From NCBI GenBank assembly GCA_017618215.1, contig JAFZUQ010000005.1, forward strand, positions 1-39,711: a DNA stretch of 39,711 nt, given 5' to 3'. The translations under genes and the position numbers were made by a program. How positions within the stretch are numbered: the first letter of the stretch is position 1; the number at the start of each line of letters is the position of its first letter. A model generated the notes under the pieces. It saw only the letters and a program-made list of their open reading frames with translations, was not told the origin of the DNA and made no database searches. The stretch is from Elusimicrobiaceae bacterium (GTDB lineage: Bacteria > Elusimicrobiota > Elusimicrobia > Elusimicrobiales > Elusimicrobiaceae). Positions 7,827-16,295 of this stretch are shown here, one piece after another.

Positions 7827-8048
7827 TTACTTGTTTAAAAAAGGCTTGATTATTACAAAAGATACCACAAGTCCAATAATACCGCAAATGCTTGCATGAA
7901 TACCAAGTGGGCGAATTCCTATGGAGAAGGGATCTATAAAAAAGTTCGCTGCCTTTCCTGATAAGACAGAAGAGAATAATGCATCAAACCCATAACCGAT
8001 AGCTGCTGCTATTAATAATAATATTACGAAGTAAATAAAGTCTTTCAT
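7827..8048 (-). CDS. Small two-helix membrane protein (possibly DUF4321-like)
   Basis: This 73-residue protein has two predicted membrane segments, about 4-22 and 46-68, with a short Phe/Ser-rich linker. The layout (first helix, PFSIGI-type linker, second Gly/Ile-rich helix) resembles DUF4321 proteins, but the match is by impression only. It starts 9 bases after the GT9 stop and ends 1 base before maf, so it is translated within the operon. The function is unknown. Confidence 0.65.
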   Translation of the reverse strand: MKDFIYFVILLLIAAAIGYGFDALFSSVLSGKAANFFIDPFSIGIRPLGIHASICGIIGLVVSFVIIKPFLNK

Positions 8049-8057
8049 ATTTCACCT

Positions 8058-9587
8058 CTAACAATGAATATTTAACATCTCTTTTACATTATTAAATACT
8101 TCCTCTACGGAAATATCTTTCATGCACTTAAAATGTCCAAGTGGACATTTTTTCCCTCCGTGTAAAGCACAAGGGCGGCAAGGTAAATTCTTTACCTCTA
8201 TAACCCTATGACCTTCACCATAAGGGAAAAATCCTAATTCTTTGGTTGTAGGCCCAAAGATTGCCAAAGTATGAACACCGAAAGCCGTGGCAATATGCAT
8301 AGGCCCGGAGTCATTTGTTACAAAAAGTTTTAGATGTTTCATTAAAGCCATAAGTTCTGTTAGCGTTGTTTTGGTTGCCAAGTTTATAGGGTGGCCTTCC
8401 GATAGACGGGCAACTTGCTCGCTAACTTCTAAGTCCTTTGGGCCCCCAATTAAAACTGATGTTAAGCCGAGTTCTTTTTCCATACGAGTAATCAGTTTGG
8501 CATAATTTTCAGCTGGCCAACATTTTGTCGGCCACACAGAACTTGGGTGAACACCGACTAAAATTTTACCTTCGGCCCCAGATTCTTTTAAGAGTTTTTC
8601 CACGGTTTGCTCAGCATCTGTATTTCCGTTATCAAGGTTTAATTCTACCTTAAAATTGTCTTGCACTATGCCTTGAAGTAAGTATAAATTGCGCTCTGCA
8701 TCGTGAATCATCCAAGAAAACGGAACTGTTTTTGTATAAAAAAATCTACCTTCGCTGTTACTGAAACCGATACGCACTTTTACACCGCTTAACCATGCGA
8801 TTAAAGCACTTCTAAAACTGCGATGTGGGACAAGTAATACATCAACTTTTGCACGGTGTATGCGGTTTGCTGTTCTAAATATTCCTAATACTTGATTTAA
8901 TCCTCTTTTGTCGTCGATAATGATTTTGTTAACTTCATCAAGGTGCCTGAAAATTTCCACGGTTTGGGGGCGTGTTACGACGGTGATTTTTGCTTTAGGA
9001 AACATTTTTGCAGTTTTTTTAACAAGCGGTGTGGTTAAAACAGAATCCCCTAAAAATGAGGTTTGAAAAATGCAAATATTTTCAATTTCTTTTTTTAAAT
9101 CAACGGTCTTAAATTTCCAATCGCTTAAATTAGGGGTATGGTATTTTACCGGAATATTCCAATCTTGCAAAACGGCCAAATATTTTTCAAGCGTGTGCTT
9201 TTCAAGTACCGGGCTTGCAAATTTAAATTTTACATATATACGCCTTGCAAGGAAGTTTTTGTTATATCTTTTTTTATTTTCAATACCACTGAAAGCGCTT
9301 AGTAAAATAGTGCGTAAAGTGGCATGCATATCAAGTAAATGTGTAAATTTTTGAGTTCTAATATCTCTAAGAGTAGTAATGAAGTCTTTAAAAACCATTA
9401 TTTCGTCTATATCCGGGTGGCCGCTTAATGCTTGTGCAAATTGTTCTTTAACAAGCAAAGTTATTTTTGCGTTTGGCCAATGTTCTTTAATATTTTTAAA
9501 TACCGGTGAAAGCAAAACTATATCCCCCAGTGAAGATAAACGCATAACTAAGATGTTTTGTTTTATCTGATTTTTATTTTCGTTCAT
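8058..9587 (-). CDS. GT9 heptosyltransferase-like protein with an extra N-terminal half domain
   Basis: Probably transfers a heptose or similar sugar to the LPS inner core on the cytoplasmic face. The 509-residue product is longer than the usual 340-360. Residues about 10-165 look like a GT9 N-terminal Rossmann half (RLSSLGDIVLLSPVFKNIKE). Residues about 170-509 are a complete GT9 with its own start-like FQTSFLGDSVLTTPLVKK block, the nucleotide-sugar site FVTNDSGPMHIATAFG and a Cys cluster C-x2-C-x7-C-x6-C near the end. So it is an apparent partial-domain duplication or fusion in one frame. Its ATG overlaps the waaA stop by 4 bases, which supports a core-LPS role. Confidence 0.88.
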   Translation of the reverse strand: MNENKNQIKQNILVMRLSSLGDIVLLSPVFKNIKEHWPNAKITLLVKEQFAQALSGHPDIDEIMVFKDFITTLRDIRTQKFTHLLDMHATLRTILLSAFSGIENKKRYNKNFLARRIYVKFKFASPVLEKHTLEKYLAVLQDWNIPVKYHTPNLSDWKFKTVDLKKEIENICIFQTSFLGDSVLTTPLVKKTAKMFPKAKITVVTRPQTVEIFRHLDEVNKIIIDDKRGLNQVLGIFRTANRIHRAKVDVLLVPHRSFRSALIAWLSGVKVRIGFSNSEGRFFYTKTVPFSWMIHDAERNLYLLQGIVQDNFKVELNLDNGNTDAEQTVEKLLKESGAEGKILVGVHPSSVWPTKCWPAENYAKLITRMEKELGLTSVLIGGPKDLEVSEQVARLSEGHPINLATKTTLTELMALMKHLKLFVTNDSGPMHIATAFGVHTLAIFGPTTKELGFFPYGEGHRVIEVKNLPCRPCALHGGKKCPLGHFKCMKDISVEEVFNNVKEMLNIHC

Positions 9588-10840
9588 AATTTTATAACCT
9601 CTAGAGTTTTTGCTGTTGCACCTTTAAAAGAAAGGGCAGTATTTAATGCTGATTGTGCCGTTTTACTTAGTAATTCATCATTATTTAAATATTTCCTTAA
9701 TTCTCTGCTAAAATTTGTTTTGCTGACCAAAATTCCCCCTTTGGATTTTAATAATGCTTTTGCTACATCCGGGGTATTATAATAGTATTTACCAAAAAAT
9801 ACGGGCTTTTTAAGAATGGCTGCTTCCAAGAAATTATGCCCTCCTTTTTTAACTATGGATCCACCAACAAAAGCCAAAGTTCCCACCTTATATAATGCAC
9901 TTAAAAGTCCCATAGTGTCTGCTATCAAAATTTGGGTTTCTACAGGAGGATAATCTAAGTTACTCAAAAAAGAAAATTGGAACTGTGTTTTTTTCAAATT
10001 TTCACGTATTTGTTTTGATCTTTCTAAATGGCGCGGTGCTATAATGAATTTTATATCTTTTAGGGTTTTAGCGGAAGAAAATATTATTTGTTCCTCTAAT
10101 TCATGCGTGCTTCCGCATACTACTATTTTTGATTTTTTCCAGCCAAGTTTATTTATAATTTCTTGGGCTTCATCTAAACGTTTTGGAGTTTCGGTTAAAG
10201 CATCATATTTAATATTGCCGCAAGCAAATACTTTTTTTCTTGAAGCACCTAAAGAGATATAGCGTTTTTTAATTTCTTCGGTTTGTGCACAAATAAAGGA
10301 TATTTTGGGAATTATTAATTTTATAAGAGGTTTAAGGAGTTTATATCTTTTAGCACTCCTTTCAGATAAACGCCCATTTATTATACCAACTTTTACCTTT
10401 GACTTTATACTTGCGTATATCATATTTGGCCAAAGATCTGCTTCAACTATAATTAATATTTTAGGCCTGTAAAATTTTAAAAAGCGTTTAATTGCAAGAT
10501 AAAAATCTATCGGTGCAAGCAAGGCTAAATCAAAAGTATCAATTTTTTGTGCGGCACGTTGTCCTGCTTTTGTTAAAGTGGTTACCAAAATAGGTAAATT
10601 ATATTTTGTTTTTAAATCTGCGGCGATACCTGCAACACTTTTAACTTCCCCCACACTTGCAGCATGAATCCAAATGCAAGGGCCTTTAAAAGGTTGTTTT
10701 TTTATAACAAATCTTTCTTTTAATTCGCTGAGTAAAGTTTTAAGTACACCGCGCCTTGAAGAAATTAAAAAACATAAGACTATTATTAAAGCCACGAAAG
10801 GGCAAACAATATTTATCAAAATTAAAATTAAAATACCCAT
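9584..10840 (-). CDS. waaA: 3-deoxy-D-manno-octulosonic acid (Kdo) transferase
   Basis: Adds Kdo from CMP-Kdo to lipid IVA at the inner membrane. The 418-residue product has an N-terminal membrane anchor (about 1-28), then the GT30 motif IWIHAASVGEVKS with the likely catalytic Glu65. It also has the VTTLTKAGQ and EADLWPNMI blocks, and a C-terminal nucleotide-binding half with FVGGSIVKKGGHNFLEAA. I start it at 10840 because GGAG lies 7 bases before this ATG, which overlaps the previous stop as TAATG. A start 5 codons earlier (10855) is also in frame but has no clear ribosome site. It overlaps the GT9 gene by 4 bases. Confidence 0.94.
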   Translation of the reverse strand: MGILILILINIVCPFVALIIVLCFLISSRRGVLKTLLSELKERFVIKKQPFKGPCIWIHAASVGEVKSVAGIAADLKTKYNLPILVTTLTKAGQRAAQKIDTFDLALLAPIDFYLAIKRFLKFYRPKILIIVEADLWPNMIYASIKSKVKVGIINGRLSERSAKRYKLLKPLIKLIIPKISFICAQTEEIKKRYISLGASRKKVFACGNIKYDALTETPKRLDEAQEIINKLGWKKSKIVVCGSTHELEEQIIFSSAKTLKDIKFIIAPRHLERSKQIRENLKKTQFQFSFLSNLDYPPVETQILIADTMGLLSALYKVGTLAFVGGSIVKKGGHNFLEAAILKKPVFFGKYYYNTPDVAKALLKSKGGILVSKTNFSRELRKYLNNDELLSKTAQSALNTALSFKGATAKTLEVIKL

Positions 10841-11499
10841 TATTTTACTCCACATAATTTGGCTGCCTGGGAAGTCGCATCTTGTATACGTAAAGTTAAA
10901 TCTTTGGAAAGTTCTCTTAAGTTATCTTCCCTAGTTACTTTTAAAGGTTTTCCTAAAACTATGGAACATTTACCGAATGGTAAAATAACCTGAAATTTAT
11001 CCCAAGAATTAACCGAAAATTTGTTTGTTGCATAAACGCCTACGGGAATAATCGGGAAACCTGTTTTGCGCGCTAAAGCCAAAACGCCTTGGCTTGCTTG
11101 ATATACCGGTCCGCGTGGACCGTCCGGAGTTAAAGCTAAAGAATAACCGAGTTTTGCTTTTGAAATTAAACCACGGTAAGCGGCGGCCCCGCCCCTTGTT
11201 GTAGAACCACGTGAAGCAATCATATTAAATTTTGGTAATGCACGAGCTATATATTCCCCGTCTTTACTTAAACTGACAAGCACACACATTTTTTTGTGTT
11301 TCCTATAAGGGTAAAGCAAAAAGCCTTGCCTGTTATGCCAAAAAGCAAAAATTACAGGGGTTTCCGCAGATTTACCGATAGTGCCGTCCAAACCTTCTAT
11401 TTTATACTTGGTAAGTATTCCGCATAAACGAAGATAACCGCTTATTAAACAGGCGGCAATATTATATTTGACGTTTTCAAACCCCTCAGTATAGGCCAT
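10840..11499 (-). CDS. Lysophospholipid acyltransferase-like protein (DUF374)
   Basis: Membrane-associated acyltransferase of the LPLAT superfamily, DUF374 branch. Members are often found near waaA and may acylate lipid A or phospholipid precursors. The 219-residue product has the catalytic-type FWHNRQ (His55), SLSKDGE, ASRGSTTRGGAAAYRGL and TPDGPRGP blocks of DUF374. A hydrophobic N-terminal segment (about 12-30) could anchor it. The stop overlaps the waaA start as TAATG, and its own ATG overlaps the upstream stop by one base. The exact acyl donor and acceptor are not known from sequence. Confidence 0.88.
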   Translation of the reverse strand: MAYTEGFENVKYNIAACLISGYLRLCGILTKYKIEGLDGTIGKSAETPVIFAFWHNRQGFLLYPYRKHKKMCVLVSLSKDGEYIARALPKFNMIASRGSTTRGGAAAYRGLISKAKLGYSLALTPDGPRGPVYQASQGVLALARKTGFPIIPVGVYATNKFSVNSWDKFQVILPFGKCSIVLGKPLKVTREDNLRELSKDLTLRIQDATSQAAKLCGVK

Positions 11500-12125
11500 T
11501 ATTTTTTACCTTTCTTTTTAAGCCACGGTATAACAAATGCTACTGTGGCCTTAGGTGTTAAAATCCCTTCTTCAAAACTCACATTTATTTTTTGCGCTTC
11601 AAGACGCTTAAGTAAATCCGGAAAAACTTTTTTTACTAAAGTAATATCAAGGTGTTTTGCTTCCCTTATGAATTTTGGCTCCACACCATAAGAAAATACC
11701 GGTGCACTTAATAATTCTATATTTTGCGAAACTAAATTGTCTTTATCTGCTTCTTCTTTTAATAAATCTACTACGAAATTTAAGGCCGTTCTTAAAAATT
11801 CATAAACTGCAATATTTGCGATAGTCATTTGACTCATATTTGTGATGCATGCAAGTTGTTCTTCTAGTTTTTTACCTAAAGTTATTAAGCATAAACTGAA
11901 AGGCCCTTTATGCTCAAAACCGGCAGAAGTTAATTCTAAGCAAGAACCCTCGTTAAATTCGTAAACTACACCTGTATCTGCTGCTTGATGCAGCGAGGAA
12001 ATAAAAATAGCCAAAGCACTTTCCGAGGTAAACCCCGCCGCGTTTAAATCTACTTCTGCAGATTTTATGCGGCGGAGTATCTCTTTATAGTGTAAGGATA
12101 TTTTAAATTTCCTTATTTTCCTCAT
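11499..12125 (-). CDS. Unknown protein between secF and LPLAT genes
   Basis: I do not recognise this 208-residue protein with confidence. It has a basic N-terminus (about 1-20), no signal peptide and no clear membrane segment. A central stretch, CLITLGKKLEEQL followed by a helix-rich IANIAVYEFLRTALNFVVDLL, faintly recalls the activation-domain proteins of cobalamin-dependent methionine synthase. That resemblance is weak and I would not name it on this basis. Its ATG overlaps the secF stop by one base and its stop overlaps the LPLAT ATG by one base. It is therefore firmly embedded in the operon and very probably translated. Confidence 0.8.
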   Translation of the reverse strand: MRKIRKFKISLHYKEILRRIKSAEVDLNAAGFTSESALAIFISSLHQAADTGVVYEFNEGSCLELTSAGFEHKGPFSLCLITLGKKLEEQLACITNMSQMTIANIAVYEFLRTALNFVVDLLKEEADKDNLVSQNIELLSAPVFSYGVEPKFIREAKHLDITLVKKVFPDLLKRLEAQKINVSFEEGILTPKATVAFVIPWLKKKGKK

Positions 12126-13135
12126 TAATTATTGTAGCGCCTTTTGTTATGTTTTTTCTTGAGTGTTTCTGTGGCTGTTGTGTTTGTTGTACCTGTAGCC
12201 ATAGCATCAAAGTTGCCACCTTTTGACCATTGATATACAAGCCCAGGAACGAGCATTACTGTTGAATATGTACCGGATGTTAAACCGATAAGTAATGCAA
12301 GAGAGAAGTTCTTTAATACTTCACCGCCCATTACATATAAGATTGCGGTTGCTGCAATAACTGTTATGGATGTAATTACAGTTCTTGATAAAGTATCATT
12401 TACGCTGACATTTAAAAGTGTAGGCAAATCATATTTCGGGTTTAGGCGTAAATTTTCGCGCGCTCTGTCAAAGATAACGATAGTGTCGTTTACTGAAAAA
12501 CCTGCTATCGTTAGTAATGCTGCAACTATAACTAAGTCCACTTCAATTTGGAAGAAAGAAAATACACCGACAGTTAACAAAATATCGTGGAACAAAGCTG
12601 CAACTGCCATAGCGCCCCAAATAATATTTTGGAAACGAAATGCAACATAAAAAATCATTGCAAGCAAAGCAAGGCCAAAAGCTAAAAGTGCTTTTTTAGC
12701 CAAGTCAGCTCCGACGGTAGGGCCAATGAATGAAGTTTGCTCAATTTCAAATTTGGAACCGATGGTTGCTAAAGCATTTTTAATATTTTTTGAGACTTCG
12801 TTTACATTATCCTGATGGCCTTTAACTTTGATTGCATAAGCATTTTTACCGACATAAGTTTGAATATCAGCATTAATACCTGCTTTTTGTAAAGCAGCCC
12901 TTAAAGTTCCGATATTTAAATTACCGTTACAAACGGATGTAATACACTTGGTTTTCTCATCACTAAACTGGACTTGCACCATTGTACCGCCGGTAAAATC
13001 AATACCGAGGTTTAAGCCCTTTGTGCATAAAGAAACTATACAACCGAGCAAGATTATACCGGAGATGAGGAAAAATGTTTTCCTTGCACCGATAAAATCA
13101 AAATGCGTTTTGGGTAGAAGTTGAAAATATCTCAT
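12125..13135 (-). CDS. secF: Protein translocase subunit SecF
   Basis: Inner-membrane partner of SecD that uses the proton-motive force to help draw proteins across the membrane after SecYEG. The 336-residue product has the first membrane helix near 20-42, the periplasmic P4-type domain with LNLGIDFTGGTMVQVQF (the FTGG motif), and a five-helix C-terminal bundle starting near 150. GFSVNDTIVIFDRARENLR is diagnostic. A Thr/Lys/Arg-rich tail of about 30 residues follows the last helix. The start overlaps the secD stop by 4 bases. Confidence 0.96.
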   Translation of the reverse strand: MRYFQLLPKTHFDFIGARKTFFLISGIILLGCIVSLCTKGLNLGIDFTGGTMVQVQFSDEKTKCITSVCNGNLNIGTLRAALQKAGINADIQTYVGKNAYAIKVKGHQDNVNEVSKNIKNALATIGSKFEIEQTSFIGPTVGADLAKKALLAFGLALLAMIFYVAFRFQNIIWGAMAVAALFHDILLTVGVFSFFQIEVDLVIVAALLTIAGFSVNDTIVIFDRARENLRLNPKYDLPTLLNVSVNDTLSRTVITSITVIAATAILYVMGGEVLKNFSLALLIGLTSGTYSTVMLVPGLVYQWSKGGNFDAMATGTTNTTATETLKKKHNKRRYNN

Positions 13136-14538
13136 AGACTAATATCCTTTGGATTTGAAGTAAGTACAAATTCATAAATGGCACGTGTTACAAAGACTGA
13201 TGTAAACACACCCACAAATAAACCTAAAGTCAAAGTTAAAGCAAAACCTTTGACCGGGCCTGTACCGAATTGGAATAATAAGATAGAGGCAATCCAGGTT
13301 GTTAAGTTAGAGTCAAAAATTGCGCTCCATGCTTTTTCATAACCTTCTTTGATGACGACGGGTAAAGGCTGGCCTTTATCTTTTTCTTCGCGCATACGTT
13401 CCAAAATAAGAACGTTTGCATCAACAGCCATGGCAAGCGAAAGTATGATACCTGCGATACCGGGCAATGTTAATGTCGCGGAAAAATATGCCATTAGTGC
13501 GACTAAGAAAATTAAGTTCAAACATAAAGCAATGCTTGCAATAAAACCGCCGGCGCGATAGTAAATAGTCATGAAAAGTACGATGAAAATGAAACCTATT
13601 GCGGAAGCTGTTAAACCGCTTTTAATGGAGTCTTCACCAAGGCCCGGGCCGATAACGCGTTTCTCAATAATTGAAACCGGGGCCGGTAAAGCGCCTGCTC
13701 TTAACACGATGGCAAGTTGCCTTGCTTCTTCCATTTTAAACTGGCCGGTAATTTGGCCTTGTGAAGAAATACGGCTGTTAATGCGCGGTGCGGATTGTAC
13801 TGTATTATCAAGAACAATAGCAAGTTGTTTGCCGATATTTGCACCTGTTAAGTTGCCGAATTTTTTGGCGCCGTCACTGTTAAATTGGAAGGAAACAGCC
13901 GGGTAACCGTATTCGCCTGCGGTAACGCGGGCATCTTCAAGATCTGCACCGGAAACTGCAACCGTATCGGTTAAAGGTAAATAACCGCCTTCTTTGCTTT
14001 TCATAACTACGGTACCTTCAGGCATAAGCTTTTGGGCTTCTTCGGTTAAAGTGCCGTCATTGTTGAAAGGTTCTTCAAGTTCATAGACTTTTGAGGCGGC
14101 TTCTTGTGAAGCTTGATCGGTTTTTACCAAACGGAATTCGAGCATTGCGGTTTTACCGATTAAGGCCTCAGCTTGTTCGGGGTTTGCAATACCGGGGAGT
14201 TGGACTGAAATCCATTTTTCCCCTTGTCTTGTTATTGGGATTTCCCCGACGCCGTATTGGTCAATTCTGTTTCTTACGATTTCAATTGCGCGCTGCATTG
14301 ATTCGGTCAAAGTTTCCTTACCTGTAAGTTTACTTACATCAAGTTCTAGCAGTAAAGAAGAACCGCCACGCAAGTCAAGCCCTAGATTTAAAATATGTTT
14401 AGGGCGTGAATTAGAGGCCTCAAGTTTTTCCCTTTCGGCCGAGGTTTTGGAATACCACTCATAGCTGGGGTATAGCAAAGCAATAGAACCTATAAAGATT
14501 AATCCTATAAGGCCCCATTTAAAAGCAAGTTTATTCAT
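13132..14538 (-). CDS. secD: Protein translocase subunit SecD
   Basis: RND-like subunit of the SecDF complex in the inner membrane. The 468-residue product has an N-terminal helix (about 8-25), LNLGLDLRGGSSLLLELD, the periplasmic P1 region with IVRNRIDQYGVGEIPI, and the C-terminal six-helix domain with AMAVDANVLILERMREE. Length is somewhat short of the E. coli protein (615) but normal for many other phyla. It shares one base with the end of yajC and overlaps secF by 4 bases. Confidence 0.96.
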   Translation of the reverse strand: MNKLAFKWGLIGLIFIGSIALLYPSYEWYSKTSAEREKLEASNSRPKHILNLGLDLRGGSSLLLELDVSKLTGKETLTESMQRAIEIVRNRIDQYGVGEIPITRQGEKWISVQLPGIANPEQAEALIGKTAMLEFRLVKTDQASQEAASKVYELEEPFNNDGTLTEEAQKLMPEGTVVMKSKEGGYLPLTDTVAVSGADLEDARVTAGEYGYPAVSFQFNSDGAKKFGNLTGANIGKQLAIVLDNTVQSAPRINSRISSQGQITGQFKMEEARQLAIVLRAGALPAPVSIIEKRVIGPGLGEDSIKSGLTASAIGFIFIVLFMTIYYRAGGFIASIALCLNLIFLVALMAYFSATLTLPGIAGIILSLAMAVDANVLILERMREEKDKGQPLPVVIKEGYEKAWSAIFDSNLTTWIASILLFQFGTGPVKGFALTLTLGLFVGVFTSVFVTRAIYEFVLTSNPKDISL

Positions 14539-14876
14539 TATTTTTTATCTCCTTGTTGCAAAGTATTACCTTTAAGTACACTAACTATACCTGAAGGTAA
14601 AACTGATATTTTTGTATTTTCGGAAACTTTAACTTCCAAAATTTCTTGGTTGAAGCCGACGATAGTACCGATTATCCCGCCAAGTAAGACAACCCTATCG
14701 CCTTTCTGTAAGGCGCTGATTTGTTTATTATGTTCGGCCTCTCTTTTCTTCTGGCTTCTGCTTGATAATGTGATCATTATGATAAAAAATACCATTATGG
14801 CAAGCAAAAAACCGCTTGATGAAATTCCACCGCTTGCAGCTGCATTTGCAGCATCGGCCGCTGTTGTTGGTTCCAT
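14538..14876 (-). CDS. yajC: Preprotein translocase subunit YajC
   Basis: Small accessory protein of the SecDF-YajC complex. The 112-residue product has an Ala-rich N-terminus, one membrane helix (about 22-42, FLLAIMVFFIIMI), then the family signature RSQKKREAEHNKQISALQKGDRV and a small beta domain with GGIIGTIVGF. I start it at 14876 because AGGAGG lies 4 bases upstream of this ATG. The open frame extends 17 codons further, but that part lies over the likely ribosome site. It is the first gene of the ten-gene unit ending with trxB. Confidence 0.93.
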   Translation of the reverse strand: MEPTTAADAANAAASGGISSSGFLLAIMVFFIIMITLSSRSQKKREAEHNKQISALQKGDRVVLLGGIIGTIVGFNQEILEVKVSENTKISVLPSGIVSVLKGNTLQQGDKK

Positions 14877-14917
14877 AGACCCTCCTAATGTAAAATGACT
14901 TAAATGTCTACCCATAT

Positions 14918-14923
14918 ATTTTA
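14918..14923 (-). promoter_or_regulatory. Extended -10 promoter candidate for the yajC-to-trxB unit
   Basis: On the minus strand, TAAAAT (14918-14923) is preceded by TGT, forming an extended -10. No good -35 is visible 16-18 bases upstream. The predicted start near 14911 would give a leader of about 35 nt containing the AGGAGG site of yajC. Confidence 0.4.
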
Positions 14924-14968
14924 ACATATTTTATACGGGGATAGGAAGTTTGTAGTTTTCATTAAATA

Positions 14969-14998
14969 TTTACAAGTAGCTGCATTATTTAATAAAAT
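14969..14998 (+). promoter_or_regulatory. Promoter of the lone GT9-like gene (possibly leaderless)
   Basis: TTTACA (14969-14974) is followed after 18 bases by TAAAAT (14993-14998). The -10 ends only 6 bases before the ATG at 15005, so transcription should start at or beside the start codon. No Shine-Dalgarno site is visible. Confidence 0.5.
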
Positions 14999-15004
14999 CT
15001 ATAT

Positions 15005-16213
15005 ATGAAGAAATTTATGTACAAGTACCGCTTTCTGACTGTGATGTATGAAACTTGCCGTTGGATTTATGCACAAACAAATAAAATTTTAGGCGAAAAA
15101 GAAATCTGCCCCGTTTGGTATTCTTTTGACGAAACACCGGAAAGTACAAATACGGAAAATTTGGAAATAAATAAAAATTGGTATTCAATCAAACGCCCTT
15201 TATATATCCACGAACATATTTACTATAATTTGGATAATGCTTTGGCGGTTAACCCCAAAATCAAAGGTTTTGCTTTAGTCTTTTTTATGGGGCTTGGCGA
15301 TTATCTTTATACCACGCCTTTGATTGAAGCACTTGCAAAAAAATATCCGCAGTTGGAACTTTGGGCTTATGTTTCAGATAAAATGGACAGGAATAATTCC
15401 CCCCTAGTTGCCGGGCTTTTGAAAACTAATCCAAACATTAAGAAAGTAAAAACTTTTAAAGGTTTTAGAAACCCATTTATTTGGAAAAATTATGATTACA
15501 GCGAAGTAGTGCAAAAAGCACCGAAAGATTTTTTAATTTTGCCCGTTTACTATGAGTATAAAAAAATATCCTTGCACAGAACGGCAAGTTTATTTGATAC
15601 TTTTGGCATACCTTTTAATGAGAGGAAAAATTTCCCAAAACCTATATTTTATTTCCCCAAAGAAATACCTGCTAAAGTAACAGAGGCTTTAAAAAGTATT
15701 GAAAAAAGTGCAAAGGGAACAAAAGGAATTATATTTTTGCAACTTGATTCAAGGTCTTCTTCTTATACTTACCCGGAAATTGACGAACTTGCGCGCAGGC
15801 TTATTTGGGATAATTATTTTGTCTTAAGCGTAACAAAATGCGGTGTTGTAGATCCGCATTTTAAAATGCTTGATACAAAAAAGTTTTCATTTAATGAAAA
15901 CTGTTATTTGCTTAGTTTGCTTAAAAAGGAAATGCCAGTGCATATTATTTCACTTATATCGGTATTTTGGTCTGCTTCCGCCGGGCTTGATATACCAAAT
16001 TTAGGTTTACAGCATTGGTTTGACCCGAAACTTCATAATATGTATTACCCGAATATTTTGGTTTTGACTGAAGCTAAATATTCAAAAATACCGTCTAAAA
16101 AACAAATAATTGTTCGCGAAGGTGTTGATTTCGTGCGTCGCGATAATAAAATTATTGATTTTAAAGTTGATACTGTTTTAAAATATCTGCCGCTTTTACT
16201 AAACTCTAAATAA
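15005..16213 (+). CDS. GT9/heptosyltransferase-like glycosyltransferase
   Basis: The 402-residue product looks like a GT-B-fold glycosyltransferase of the GT9 type. After about 90 residues of unrecognised N-terminal sequence comes GFALVFFMGLGDYLYTTPLIEALAKKYP, which corresponds to the GT9 N-terminal Gly-rich loop (compare SLGDIVLLSPVFKNIKE in the other GT9 protein). The C-terminal half is divergent. LISVFWSASAGLDIPNLGLQHW occupies the place of the usual NDSGPMH nucleotide-sugar site, but without that motif. It therefore may be a diverged or non-classical member. It stands alone on the plus strand, opposite the yajC unit. Confidence 0.7.
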   Translation: MKKFMYKYRFLTVMYETCRWIYAQTNKILGEKEICPVWYSFDETPESTNTENLEINKNWYSIKRPLYIHEHIYYNLDNALAVNPKIKGFALVFFMGLGDYLYTTPLIEALAKKYPQLELWAYVSDKMDRNNSPLVAGLLKTNPNIKKVKTFKGFRNPFIWKNYDYSEVVQKAPKDFLILPVYYEYKKISLHRTASLFDTFGIPFNERKNFPKPIFYFPKEIPAKVTEALKSIEKSAKGTKGIIFLQLDSRSSSYTYPEIDELARRLIWDNYFVLSVTKCGVVDPHFKMLDTKKFSFNENCYLLSLLKKEMPVHIISLISVFWSASAGLDIPNLGLQHWFDPKLHNMYYPNILVLTEAKYSKIPSKKQIIVREGVDFVRRDNKIIDFKVDTVLKYLPLLLNSK

Positions 16214-16219
16214 TAAAAA

Positions 16220-16260
16220 GTTTATAAATAAAACCCCCCGCACTAGTGTGTTGTGCGGGG
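16220..16260 (-). terminator. Rho-independent terminator of the ankyrin-deaminase-TPR unit
   Basis: An 8-bp stem, CCCCGCAC (16236-16243) with GTGCGGGG (16253-16260), closes a 9-base loop. On the minus strand it is followed by GGTTTTATTT, a U-rich tail. It lies 35 bases past the TPR gene stop. On the plus strand the stem is followed by AACCTG, so it is a poor terminator for the converging GT9-like gene. Confidence 0.8.
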
Positions 16261-16295
16261 AACCTGCTATTAAACAGCTAGGTAAATTTCAAGTT

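Noticed and set aside
16253..16290. The 16236-16260 hairpin as a terminator for the plus-strand GT9-like gene
   Set aside because: No T-run follows the stem on the plus strand; the tail is on the minus-strand side.
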